This document shows positions 1 to 9,993 of a DNA stretch of 52,500 nucleotides, in pieces (the first letter of the stretch is position 1; each line of letters starts with the position of its first letter). Made by a program: the position numbers and the translations under genes. The stretch lies in NCBI RefSeq assembly GCF_963675165.1, contig NC_087383.1:7047139-7099638 (forward strand), read 5' to 3'. The notes below the pieces were generated by a model. The model was not told the origin of the DNA. It searched no databases and saw only the letters and a program-made list of their open reading frames with translations. This DNA comes from Halichondria panicea (lineage: Eukaryota; Porifera; Demospongiae; Suberitida; Halichondriidae).

Positions 1-186
1 GAAATGCAATGAACAAACATGCATGAAAGAAATGGAAATAATGGTTGCGATATATACGTAGGTCACTAGTAAGCTAATAAATTAAAGTTAGCACACTCTT
101 GATCGAAGTCAAGCAGATTGTGTTCTTGTGTGTACATCTCATACAGTTGAAGGTGTAGCTTCACCAGGAGGACACTAGTCTGCCTT

Positions 187-270
187 GTGCCTGTGGGTGT
201 GGTATGTGTGGGTGGTGTGTGGGTGTGTGTGTGTGTGTGGGTGGGTGGGATGGGGTGTGTGTGGGGTGTG
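187..270. repeat. Imperfect GT-rich simple repeat
   Basis: Short runs of GTGTG interrupted by GGG, read on the plus strand. Long open frames across it are low-complexity artefacts. Confidence 0.8.
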
Positions 271-435
271 ATTAGGATTTTAGCTGTATATAATAGTACA
301 ATGTGGGTATAGCTACGTATACTAAAATCAATCATTGATTCCTCCATCAAAAGGCACATACATTCTTTAGCATGAAATTAGACAATTACCGTACGTATAA
401 TTATAGTGGGAAATGATTGTTGAAATGTAACTAGC

Positions 436-556
436 TAAAAAAAAAGGTCAACTGTTACTTCAATACCCTATAGCTGTTAGTATGTAAAATTGCCAGCTAT
501 GGACCCCAACTAGTACCTGCATGAATGCAGGGGGGATATCCCCCCTGTATGACACT
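436..556. mobile_element. MITE remnant, CCTGTATGACAC family
   Basis: It contains AAAGGTCAACTGTTACTTCA and ends in CCCCCTGTATGACACTC. The same blocks occur in the more complete copy at 7607-7785 and in the copy at 10279-10388, so this is a truncated member of the same small non-autonomous family. Confidence 0.6.
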
Positions 557-776
557 CTCTATATCCTTGCTCTTTCTTCAAAAAAATATAAAATTTAGGC
601 CCAAAAGCAATAAACATACTCATGACCTCTGACCTCAGTATTTCAGATTACAGAGGTCATGCCCATGTAACTATGTACTGACCTCTTAATGATGCCATGA
701 CCCAGCAGTCTCAGGTCATTGTGAACAATCCCCTGACAGTGCAGGTAACAGAGAGCCTGCTGCAGTGACTGTGAGT

Positions 777-898
777 CCGTGCTGTGAGGTGTGTGAGGGT
801 GTGTGTGGAGTGGGTGGGGTGAAGTGTGTTGGTTGTGTGGAGTGGGTGTATTGTGTGGGGTGTGTGGGTGTAGTGTGTGGGGTGTGTGGAGGGGACAC
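777..898. repeat. Imperfect GTGTGG simple repeat
   Basis: Degenerate GTGTGGGGTGTG-type repeats. Threonine/proline/histidine-rich open frames on the minus strand are compositional. Confidence 0.8.
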
Positions 899-1308
899 AT
901 GCATGCACACTTGAAGCTAAGAGGTCAGTTGCAGCCACCACACACACTATCACCTACACCAGGGAATACTATATAATTATATACAGTGGAGCATCAGAAC
1001 CAAATTCTTGATTAACTGATTAACCCGATGACTTAAATTTGAGTAATGGGTTGCTGCTATGATGCAATATTGGGGCAGCTGCATGTTACACTACTATTAG
1101 CATAGCTGTGGTAAGCCAGAACCTTCCAAGTCTCCACAACCTCATAAGGATTCACTGAAGGTCACCTGAAGCCATAGGGACACGGATCACTACAGGTTAG
1201 CTATCAAAAATGTGCTTGTATTTTAAATGAAAATTGCATTCAATATTAAAATTCAAAGTGAAGATACAACACAACAAACACAATAAAAATTAATTCTACA
1301 GGACAACA

Positions 1309-1449
1309 ATGACTAAGAGGCTTTCGTATACTAGAGAGGAGGTACTGCAGGATCTCCTGGATAGCAGTGACCATGATTCTGAGTCAACAAGCTATCATTG
1401 GGAACTGTACAAAGAAGTGCCTCTTATGCACACACACAGAGAAAGCTAA
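1309..1449 (+). pseudogene. Possible N-terminal exon of the piggyBac transposase
   Basis: An ATG follows an acceptor-like TTCTACAG and opens a 46-codon frame that ends at TAA. Near residues 8-26 it has an acidic stretch (TREEVLQDLLDSSDHDSE). Acidic, Ser/Asp-rich N-termini are usual in piggyBac-type transposases, and a broken catalytic frame of that family lies on the same strand about 1 kb downstream. The end of the frame runs into duplicated simple sequence. The link to the downstream frame is inference, and it could be an unrelated short ORF. Confidence 0.4.
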
Positions 1450-1740
1450 AAGCCAAACAGAGTAACAGGTGCATAGTGATTAGGATCAAATTGACCTAAT
1501 TTCATAAGGGACATTTCATAAAGGAATTGTAGCCTTGGGAGTGCCTAAACATTAGCATTGGGAACAGATAATAACACTACAAAAAGTGTCTGTTATGCAC
1601 ACACAGAAAGCCAAACAGAATTTAAATTGCAACAGGGAACAAAATAAATAATTTGTGGCCTCTGGGAATTCTAAATACATTATCACTGGGAATACATTGG
1701 GAACAAAAAAGCATAAAGAATTGGAGGGTGCCTACTACAG

Positions 1741-2190
1741 ACATTACATTGCAAATAAAAACAATTATCTCACAGAAGCCTAAAAGTACAACCACAATTG
1801 AAGTGACCTTTGGCATGCCTAAAACATGACCCTACAAAAAGGTTATAGTTGCACCATAATAACACACAACCAATGTCCTATGCCAGTGGCACAACACATG
1901 ACAATAATAGAGAGAATCTGTACAGACTTTCCCCAGGTTATCAACAATCATTGAGAATAATACAAAAGCATGGATTGCAGGCCTAATACATTGGCATTGG
2001 GAACAGACAATGTAAAAATAATTATCTCACAGAAGCCTAAAACTACAACCACAATTGAAGTGACCTTTGGCATGCCTAAAACATGACAATTATAACTTTA
2101 CACAAGTAAGAGGTAATAATGAGTTGCACACCATTATAATAACACAATGTCCTATATAGGCCAGTGGCACAACACAGTACAGACAAGTTA
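1741..2190. repeat. Local direct repeat, two units
   Basis: The block around 1755-1890 (with AATTGAAGTGACCTTTGGCA, then AATGTCCTATGCCAGTGGCA) recurs with small indels at 2012-2180. Related fragments with CACACACAGA and AAGCCAAACAG lie at 1428-1465 and 1596-1620. This looks like a local duplication that has expanded the interval between the putative piggyBac 5' exon and its catalytic frame. Confidence 0.7.
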
Positions 2191-2228
2191 TAATTGGTTA
2201 CTACACAACAATTGTAAATTTGCCTAAG

Positions 2229-2430
<202 letters not shown>

Positions 2431-2432
2431 GA

Positions 2433-3927
2433 AACAGTTCCCCCTGCCCTTGGACTCCCACCCTTCAAGACCATTCTCGAGAGACCTTCATCCAATCTGT
2501 AGGCCCAGCTGTATCCATCTCAAGTTCTCCCTTAGACATATTCCAGCATTTCTTTACCACTGAAATAATGGATAACATAGTAGCCGAGACAAATTGATAC
2601 GCTAGGCAAATGATGACCCCACTACAACATGATAAATGGACCCCACTCACGACTGCTGAGCTAAAGGCTTACATGGGATTCTGCATTTTCATGGGGATCG
2701 TGAAACTCCCATCGATTGAAAATGATTGGAGGAGAGACGTGCAATTCTACTACTCACCAATTGCATCGAAGATCTCACGCAATCGCTTTAGGGACATCCG
2801 ACGATACCTCCATTTCACGGACAACACCACTCTCCCAACTCCAGGCACCTCAGGTAGCGATCGTTTGGCCAAAGTACGCCACCTCTTCAATAAGATCAAC
2901 GAGCGCTGTTCTGCTGCATACAACTTAGGCCGTGAAGTTGCAGTAGACGAGGCAATGATAAAGTTTCAGGGTAGATCTGCACTGAAACAGTACCTCCCAA
3001 ATAAACCTGTGAAGAGAGGAATCAAGGTTTGGGTCCTAGCAGACGGGTACTTCCACAAGCTACAAGTGTATACAGGGAGAGAAGCCACACCAGAGAAGCA
3101 ACTGGGAGCACGAGTTGTGAAAGACCTCACAGCCTCGTTGAAGCACAAGCACCACCACGTCTATTTTGACAACTTTTTCACGTCTGTCAAACTGTTAGAA
3201 GACTTGGAGAAGGATGGCATTTATACTTGTGGTACAGCTCGCGCTGACCGCAGAGGCTTCCCCAAGGTTCTCAAGCAGCCAAAGCTGACAGAAAGTAATA
3301 AGCATAATTATTATTTACCTTTTCAGGGGGGAATACATGACTCTCCAGAAAGAAAAAGGTGACGGTCTCAGCGACAATAAGGTTGTCCGTGTGATCTCCA
3401 CAGCCTCTGACGCCACTTCGGTCATCTCTGTACAACGTACAGTCAAGACAGGCGAAAAAATCTCCGTCCCGTGCCCACAGAGCATCGAGGACTATAATCG
3501 CTTCATGGGGGGTGTCGACAGAGGGGATCAGCTCAGAGGATACTACAGATGCCCTACAAAAGTCCATAAGTTTTATATGTACATTTACTTCTTCCTAAAG
3601 GATATTTGCATTACGAACAGCTACATATTATATCGACAGTATTCACCCACCAACGCACTGAAAACCCTCCTCTCATTTCGTCACGAGTTGGCCAAGAAGC
3701 TAATTGGCGACTACTGCTCCAAAAAGAGCAAGACACCCTTGAAATCGCTAGGAATAGCGCACTTCCCTCTTCACCACCAGGATGTACGCAGAGGTCGTTG
3801 CCATCTGTGTTATCAGAAAAACAAAAGGAAGGACACAGCATGGTTTTGCCTACAGTGCGAGAAGTGGTTTTGCCACACTGGCAACCCCTCATCTGACTGT
3901 TTTACGCTATGGCATAAGAACATGTAA
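2433..3927 (+). pseudogene. piggyBac-type transposase, broken (DDE_Tnp_1_7)
   Basis: This is a cut-and-paste DNA transposase of the piggyBac superfamily, which excises at TTAA sites. All three catalytic-aspartate motifs are visible: VDEAMI near 2943, VYFDNFF near 3161, and GGVDRGDQ near 3510. A Cys-rich C-terminal zinc domain has two C-x2-C pairs and ends CFTLWHKNM. The frame really starts upstream of the first ATG at 2610: residues like GPAVSISSSPLDIFQHFF and IVAETN lead into YARQM. Two lesions break it. An in-frame TGA at 2595-2597 sits where the family has Arg, consistent with CGA to TGA. A one-base shift falls in a six-G run at 3326-3331, after which the conserved frame resumes as GEYMTLQ. 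A 32-nt GT-AG segment at 3295-3326 does not restore the frame, so I prefer an indel over an intron. Terminal repeats were not located. Confidence 0.9.
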
Positions 3928-3931
3928 CTAG

Positions 3932-4255
3932 TTGTATAAAGCGTCAACTCCTATGAGTTTCTATCCTGCCTGTTGAACATGAGTAGAATACTTAGTACTG
4001 ACTGTAACACGTAACCAGTGTACATTTACTACTTTACAAGCTATCTATATGTAGAGTAAGCGTACTAGCAGTTTAATACACAGCCACAAGCTTACCTATG
4101 AAATGCTGTGGCCGTCCGTTCCAAACCAGGAGATCCCGACAGAGAATGCTAGGAAGTTGCCTAAAAGTTAGTTGCATCTTTCTTTGCACGAGGCGAATGC
4201 TGAACAAGATAAATAATTGAATATCTAACCGTGTAGACTACACTCTAAAAACAAC
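3932..4255. repeat. 340-bp dispersed repeat, copy A
   Basis: It starts four bases after the transposase stop with GTTGTATAAAGCGTCAACTC and ends in ACACTCTAAAAACA. Copy B at 6483-6826 is about 90% or more identical over its full length. Near 4090-4150 it includes, on the minus strand, a splice-donor-like block (GGTAAGC) after a short open exon-like segment. Confidence 0.85.
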
Positions 4256-5730
4256 AAATATAATCCACTACAAGCCTTCCCTTAATTGTCAGAAAAGAGC
4301 TGCATATAAAGCTTAATCCGAAACGATATAAAAGTTTAATTAAACTGCGTTGTCCTATAAATTATTATATCAATAGAACTGTTTCAAAAATCGTTTTGCG
4401 CACAAGGAAATTTGGGATTTCCGTAGCAGCAATTTTTATCAATTATGAACTTACAAAGTGGTAAATATAAAGTCCCTGTTCCGTTTACGTAGTACGTGCA
4501 TAATATACACTGATACAGCGCAAATTAAACGCTAAAAAGGACGCTCAAGATAAGAGCTTTTTTCTGTTGTTAAAATTACTTTGGTCACCCATGCAGCTAT
4601 AGTTATCATGAAATTTTGCAGCTTGCATTATAGCTACATGTAAGTTAGCTATAGCAATTATGCTAACATCAAAATAGTGCGGTGAATGGTGCGTTATATT
4701 TCTTTGTTAGATCTATGTAGAACTATAGGCTTATAGCTAAGCAACATTTAGCTGGATATTATGTTACTAGAGGATTGTCGCTTTGTATTCAAAAACACAG
4801 CACACTGCATTTGTAAAGTGCAATGGTATATAGCAACGGTACAGTAAAATACGCTTTTAATACAGTACTTACCAAAATGGAAACACTTTAAACGTACTAC
4901 GCAAACGGCATGGGATATTGACCGCTGTATACGTATATAGACAGATAACTGATAACTGCTAATGCTCTCTCCAACACGTGTCACTTTCAACATCATCCTG
5001 CAATATGTTTTTTCACATCAATTCTTACAACAATAATTAATTATAGTACCATCAAAAAAGTACGACCACCATTTTGAAAGAACTTTAGACGTGAGAGGGA
5101 ATTAGGCGTATTTTTGCGAATGGCGTGGTTTCCCTCTGGGCAGTTGGCGTTTCACAACTATAATGTATATACACGTGAAAAGCAATAGATCTAGTATGTA
5201 CAATAATTATAAATCAATATATTAATGAAACATAGCATCAAGTATGTAGAGCATATAGCTAAGTAACTAGTCTAGCTACGATACTCGAGGTGACTAGGAT
5301 TGTCTCTTTGTTTATTTTTTTGCAAAATGTATACTTGCAACGTGCAACGATAAATTGCAACGCTTTTAATACAGTGTAAACGTACTGGCGTACTACATAA
5401 ACGGAACCGCTTACTGCATCTATACAATAATAGTGCAACGTACGCTATGACAAGTACAGTCGAAAACGGCAGTGGTTCTTGGTCAGACATGCATGCAATG
5501 GAACTAAGCTTTATGTGTTAACGAATAGCTATAGCGCTCCGGACATTCACCGGGACCAGAGTAGTCTCACAGTAAAGAAGCCAGAACTCAAGCGTGGCTG
5601 TATAGTGCGCATTTGATGTATCAAGCTTCAAAATGAAACTGTATTTAGCTAGCTTCAATGCATGTGTACAAGGTTTAATTTATACTTCTTAGCTTTTACC
5701 CAACTAAGCTTTTTACCATTTGAAAATCTC
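4256..5730. other. Gene-free AT-rich region with a diverged direct repeat
   Basis: No supported gene. The blocks at 4750-5010 and 5275-5490 are diverged copies of each other: both contain GGATTGTC-CTTTGT, ACGCTTTTAATACAGT and the CGTACTAC-(G/T)-AAACGG words in the same order. The remainder looks unique. Confidence 0.55.
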
Positions 5731-6080
5731 CCTGTGTACTGTATGATACCTGGTACAATTGGTACAATAATTATTATACAATAGCTGTGCAATTACATTG
5801 TACAGATGCTCCCTTGTGTACTGTATGACACCTGGTACAATACAATAGCTGTGAAATTACATTGTACAGATGCTCCCTTGTGTACTGTATGACACCTGGT
5901 ACAATACAATAGCTGTGCAATTACATTGTACAGATGCTCCCCCTGTGTACTGTATGACACCTGGTACAATTGGTACAATAATTATTATACAATAGCTGTG
6001 CAATTACATTGTACAGATGCTCCCTTGTGTACTGTATGACACCTGGTACAATACAATAGCTGTGTAATTACATTGTACAG
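5731..6080. repeat. Minisatellite with alternating 64- and 82-bp units
   Basis: Five units begin at 5731, 5812, 5876, 5941 and 6024 with TGTGTACTGTATGACACCTG. Each continues to AATTACATTGTACAG and ATGCTCCC. Two units carry an extra TTGGTACAATAATTATTATA block and are about 18 bp longer. The pattern long-short-short-long-short suggests duplication of a higher-order block. Confidence 0.93.
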
Positions 6081-6221
6081 CATTGTTCAGCATGTTGAGG
6101 GAAACTTACCTAGTTCCCATGTCTAAACTCCACTTCTTTTCTTCTTTGCAAGAACAGCAAAAAAAATCTTTGTTGCTATGCAGCTGCAGCTGCACATCTG
6201 TTGTACTGCATGCCCTTATTT

Positions 6222-6475
6222 GGTACTGAAAACAGCACACTGTGCTGAATTAGCATGTTTACCTGTTTCAGCACACCCCATTACATTTAGCACAGTCCAT
6301 TTAGCACATTAATCGAACATCAAAATCACAAGCCATGAAAAAGCACACCAATACAACACGTAGGCTGTGCTATATGCCTACAAAACAGCACATGTAGTGT
6401 GCTGAATCACTGTTTAGCACACCACGGTGCTAATATAGCACACACTCAGGGTCTAAAACAGCACACCTCTTTTCT
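6222..6475. repeat. Dense AGCACA-motif region
   Basis: The hexamer AGCACA or its complement TGTGCT recurs more than a dozen times, often as TTAGCACA or ACAGCACAC, at irregular spacing. AAACAGCACAC occurs near both edges. It could be a degenerate minisatellite or a foldback element with repeated subterminal motifs. Confidence 0.6.
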
Positions 6476-6482
6476 CTGTGTA

Positions 6483-7440
6483 GTTGTATAAAGCCTCAAC
6501 TCCTATGAGTTTTTATCCTGCCTGTTGAACATGAGTAGAAATACTTAGTACTGACTGTAACACGTAACCAGTGTACATTTACTACTTTACAAGCTATCTA
6601 TAATTATGTAGAGTAAGCGTACTAGCAGTTTAATACACAGCCACAAAGCTTACCTATGAAGTGCTGTGGCCTTGGCTGGTCCGTTCCAAACCAGGAGATC
6701 CCGACAGAGAATGCTAGGCAGGTGCCTAAAAGTTAGTTGCATCTTTCTTTGCCCGACGGAGGCGAATGCTGAACAAGATAAATAATTGAATATCTAACCA
6801 TGTAGACTACACTCTAAAAACAGGCTGTAACCTTACTTAGCTACTATTAAAGCATACTCTGCACACTCTGAGGCATCTAAGTAGGTATCTAAGTATAGTA
6901 CATTAGCTAAGAAGGCTTATAAAGGCTTCACTAGCTACAAGTACGATCGTTTTACGCACAAAAAGCTTACCTCTGAATTAATCCTTCGCTGTGGCATTGG
7001 CTGGTAGACTGTTCCATTGGAAACCAGGAGATCCTGACGAGTAACTGCTGTAGACTAGTTTGCTAGGAAGTTACCTAAAGAAAACGGTTATAGTTTCAAA
7101 GTTATGCATCTTTCTTTGCCAGAGGCGAATGCTGAACAAAAAGATAAAATGAATATCTAACCGTGTAGACAACACTCTAAAAAAGGGTCTGTAAACTTAT
7201 TTAGCTACTACTACAAAAATATACTCTCCACACTCTGGGGCATCTAAGTAGGTATCTAAGCATTGTGTATCAGCTAAGAAGGCTTATAAACGCTGCACAA
7301 GCTACAAGTACGATCGTTATACGCACAAAATCTTACCTCTAAAAGGATCCTTCGCTGTGGCCTTGGCTGGTTGAAAATTCCGTTGGAGTCCAGGAGATCC
7401 TGATCCGCGGTGGGCGGTACTACGTATGAAATCATAACCG
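6483..7440 (-). repeat. Tandem exon-bearing repeat (340-bp copy B plus two diverged units)
   Basis: The 340-bp repeat (6483-6826) is followed by two related units ending near 7190 and 7440. On the minus strand each unit has, in order, a polypyrimidine/AG-like end, a roughly 60-90-nt segment starting GGATCTCCTGG, and a donor GGTAAG. In the two right-hand units this segment reads in one open frame as D-L-L-(V/D)-S-N-G then QP(M/R)PQRRI and ends at the donor. In copies A and B an 8-nt deletion shifts that frame. The product is not recognised. Conserved splice-like edges suggest duplicated exons rather than plain satellite DNA. Confidence 0.6.
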
Positions 7441-7606
7441 CGGCTATTCGGTTAAAGCCCTCATACACACAACAAGTTATTAGTTTTAAGAGTGACAGAC
7501 TTTTAATGCTAAAATTAAAGTTAGTAAAGCTAAGAAACTTGACCTTACACACTGACCTTAGAGCTACACGCGACCTTTATTAGACTATGTATGGAAACAG
7601 AGAGCA

Positions 7607-7785
7607 GGGTGTCATACAGGGTGGGGGGGAAGGGGGATATCTCCCTAGCTCTAATTTCCCCCCCTTTCAATGATGACTGAGTGTCCATAGCTGGGTATTG
7701 AAATAACAGTTGACCTTTTTTTAGCAACATTTTCTGGTTACTTTTCTTATTTCCCCCCTCTACTTCAAAATCCTGTATGACACCC
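7607..7785. mobile_element. MITE, GGGTGTCATACAGG termini
   Basis: About 179 bp with short inverted ends: GGGTGTCATACAGG on the left and CCTGTATGACACCC on the right. Internally it shares the AGTTGACC and TATTTCCCCC blocks with the copies at 436 and 10279. There is no coding capacity. A target duplication is not clear. Confidence 0.75.
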
Positions 7786-7923
7786 TGGAGAGATATACTG
7801 TGAGACTTTTTATACAAATTCATGACTTGAAAAAAGTTGTTCTAGGAAGTATTGAATGCAGTGTACTGATGATTGTGTGTCACCATAGCAACAGAGAGAG
7901 GGTTATATAGTGACAGGGCTCAC

Positions 7924-8044
7924 CAAGGAGACAGGTTTGACAGACGTTCTTGAGTTGGGCACATGATTGGCAGACCTCTGTTTTCTTGTAGCGCATCTTA
8001 GCACCAGGACACCATCGGAACACAATGTAGGGCCGGGCACAGAT
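7924..8044 (-). pseudogene. RBM22/ECM2-like exon (isolated)
   Basis: A 121-nt exon with acceptor CCCCTCAG and donor GTGAGC reads [20 protein letters not shown], then [20 protein letters not shown]. This matches the N-terminal Cys-rich zinc region of RBM22 (Cwc2/Slt11), the spliceosomal RNA-binding protein that contacts U6 and the intron. Cys spacing is intact and both splice sites are present. No neighbouring RBM22 exon (for example the RRM) is visible, and adjacent same-strand exons belong to other genes. I therefore read it as a copied fragment, though an exon of a real gene with very distant partners is not excluded. Confidence 0.8.
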
Positions 8045-8441
8045 CTGAGGGGACAGTGGTTACTCTGGGTGACAATGACATCATTACAATGACACTTCAT
8101 TATATCGAGTACTTTTACAACATTTTTAGCTGAGAGGTTAATTCAGGGGGTCAGGTGTCGTTTCCTAGAACAATAATGATTATCTGAGGTGCAATGTGTG
8201 TTTTTCCATGATAAATTTAAGCCACGTATACGATGACTACGTAACGATAATACACAAGGAGTTCTAGTACACTTATTTTAATTCTTGTACATATTTTGAA
8301 GGAGAAAAATCATGACATCATTAATCTTTCAGATTTATAGGGGAATCCCCTCCCCTCTCTATGAAACCCTGCCCAATAGTTACACCTAACAAAGTCAATT
8401 CTCATCAGAGTACATCTAAATCAGCAGAGTTGTGTACCCAC

Positions 8442-8608
8442 CTTTCTTGATGATGACTAGATTGAGCACAATCAAGTTGCTGTCCACTATGCAGCCTCTC
8501 ACTGACTTGCGTTTCCTCTCTCCAGTGCGTCTGGGTCTGTAACAACTGTGCCCCTTCTTGAGGAGGACCCTGCTTGTCATTGCCACCGCTGATACGAACC
8601 ACACAGCC
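8442..8608 (-). pseudogene. Ribosomal protein S6 (eS6) exon, deleted and frameshifted
   Basis: A 167-nt segment is bounded by an acceptor (CACACAG) and a donor (GTGGGT). It begins [13 protein letters not shown] in one frame and continues in another as [14 protein letters not shown] then [20 protein letters not shown] and LNLVIIKKG. These are the central conserved blocks of eukaryotic ribosomal protein S6. Between them roughly 14 residues normally present in S6 are missing, and the junction changes frame, so it cannot encode functional S6. It lies 397 bp from the RBM22-like exon on the same strand. Confidence 0.88.
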
Positions 8609-8609
8609 C

Positions 8610-8631
8610 TGTGTGTGTGTGTGTGTGTGTA
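8610..8631. repeat. Short (GT)n tract
   Basis: About 11 TG units next to the acceptor of the S6-like exon. On the minus strand it supplies the CA-rich sequence before the acceptor AG. Confidence 0.85.
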
Positions 8632-8769
8632 CAATCTTACAGAGATGCATCTAGACCTCATAAAGGAAGGAGATTAGATCATGTGATTGGTCTAATCCCC
8701 ACCTATCCCTGGTAGGGGGCATTAGTTTGACAAGTGCATTCAGTATGTACTACTGAGATAATTGTTTAC

Positions 8770-8914
8770 CTCTCCACTGTTGTCTGAAGTCCACAGGACG
8801 ACCTTTGAACCTCCTCCTGGTATTAATTTTGCGACAACCATACTTATTTCCCGAGCCTTCGTCCTCCAGCCAGTTGTCATCACTTCGTTCAAAGCATTTC
8901 TTTCCGCTTGTCAT
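8770..8914 (-). CDS. Unrecognised first coding exon
   Basis: An ATG opens a 48-codon frame ending at a good donor (GAG|GTAAAC). It contains KKCFERSDDNWLEDEGSG, then KYGCRKINTRRRFKGRPVDF and RQQWR: an acidic patch followed by a strongly basic one. I do not recognise the family. It lies on the same strand as the S6- and RBM22-like exons, and a 5' exon of one chimeric transcript is possible. It may also be a fragment copied from a real gene. Confidence 0.4.
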
Positions 8915-9073
8915 TCTTAATTAGTCCATCAAATGGCATTTGAAATGCTGAGCTGGGTATCTGCTCCATAGTGTGTTCCTCAGTATGGCTAGACCAACAC
9001 CACCTCACTCTTGCCCCGCTATACTCCACCCTCATTGGGTCTTCACAAGTTTCTTCAGTGTTCCAAAGATGTC

Positions 9074-9082
9074 CCTGACATG
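9074..9082. repeat. 9-bp target-site duplication, left
   Basis: CCTGACATG immediately left of the MITE at 9083-9684. The right copy, CCTGACACG, has one mismatch. Nine bases is typical of Mutator-like elements. Confidence 0.85.
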
Positions 9083-9684
9083 TAGTCTCGAATACCCGCC
9101 TCAACCTAAAAGCTTGAGTCTGGTCAAACTCACATATGAACTTTGTTCTGCACAGTCAGCAAAGTCAAGTGGGCTACACGCCCACAAGCATAGTGATAAA
9201 GCCACCGCATGTTAGGGACAGAAGATACACGTACACAGAGGGCTATATCAGACAGTGTATCAATTAAGGCTAGGAGTTGAAAGCCTACAAGAAAAACACT
9301 GAGCTTGAAGCCATCATTGCACAGAGCTAGAGGGCCATGAAACCATGGTCGACGGTCACATTCACATAAATGAGCATTTAGGCTGTTAATTTCGACAAGG
9401 TGTTCCAAAGGTCCTGTTGCTAGTCTGGAGAGTTCTAGTATCACATCCTTACAACTCTATCCATCTACGTCGCCTTCTGTCAGGGGCTAATTCTTCTACT
9501 AGTAACAATCCATGCTGCGTGGCGGTTAGCTATAATGATATTCATGTAGACTATAATTTTTTCATGTTCCACACCCACTTGTGGTCAATTAATGTCCAAG
9601 AAATTCCTGGACACACTTGAACCAAACCTCAATGTGAGTTTGACCAGACTCAAGCTTTTAGGTTGAGGCGGGTATTCGAGACTA
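9083..9684. mobile_element. Mutator-like MITE with 53-bp perfect TIRs
   Basis: The first and last 53 bp (9083-9135 and 9632-9684) are perfect inverted copies beginning TAGTCTCGAATACCCGCC. A 9-bp duplication with one mismatch flanks the element. The 496-bp interior has no convincing gene. TAG(T/C)CTCGA ends link it to the larger family at 16991, 23474, 24569, 39087 and 51427. It interrupts or abuts the minus-strand secreted-protein frame at 9685-9993. Confidence 0.93.
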
Positions 9685-9693
9685 CCTGACACG
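9685..9693. repeat. 9-bp target-site duplication, right
   Basis: CCTGACACG immediately right of the MITE, pairing with CCTGACATG at 9074-9082. Confidence 0.85.
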
Positions 9694-9993
9694 ATGGCGA
9701 GACTTGTTCTTGAGAGATTTAGCCTCGAGACCACGCTGATTGAATCAGTGAGAAGCACAAGAGGGTTATGATCGTCACACAGATTATCTACGAAGACAGC
9801 TGTTTCATAGTTTTGATGATCCTTACCATACACAACCACACAGAAAAAAAATAGTGGATGGCTGCGATGGTTTGGCGATCCCTATAGGAGCCTCTGCAAG
9901 GCTCTGGAATTGTGGGATACTCCAGTAAATAGCTAGTGGCAGTAGATAATGTGGCAACGACATCGCAGCCAGTACAAGTGAGTGGTTAGTCAT
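9685..9993 (-). pseudogene. N-terminal part of a secreted protein, interrupted
   Basis: From ATG at 9993 the frame encodes a signal-peptide-like start (MTNHSLVLAAMSLPHYLLPL) that runs to an eight-A (plus strand) run at 9844-9851. There the frame shifts by one base. In the neighbouring frame it continues as VVYGKDHQNYETAVFVDN, then LCDDHNPLVLLTDSISVV and SRLNLSRTSLAIVSG, right up to the MULE-type MITE. With one fewer base in the homopolymer the two halves form one frame. Past the MITE the restored target sequence adds only a few codons before a stop. The family is not recognised. It is either a young pseudogene or a gene with a sequencing error in the homopolymer. Confidence 0.5.

Larger units (their letters stand above)
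1..1308. other. Non-coding, repeat-rich left edge
   Basis: I see no convincing gene here. The stretch holds two imperfect GT-rich tracts and one MITE remnant, listed separately. The rest is AT-rich unique-looking DNA. A TTAA followed by CCCGATGAC at 1020-1032 resembles the way many piggyBac ends begin, but I found no matching right end. Confidence 0.5.

Noticed and set aside
3295-3326. A 32-nt GT-AG intron in the piggyBac transposase
   Set aside because: Splicing it out does not bring the two conserved frames into register, whereas a one-base change in the six-G run does.
5793-5978. 61-codon minus-strand frame with a YQVSYSTQG repeat
   Set aside because: It is the translation of the minisatellite and has no independent support.
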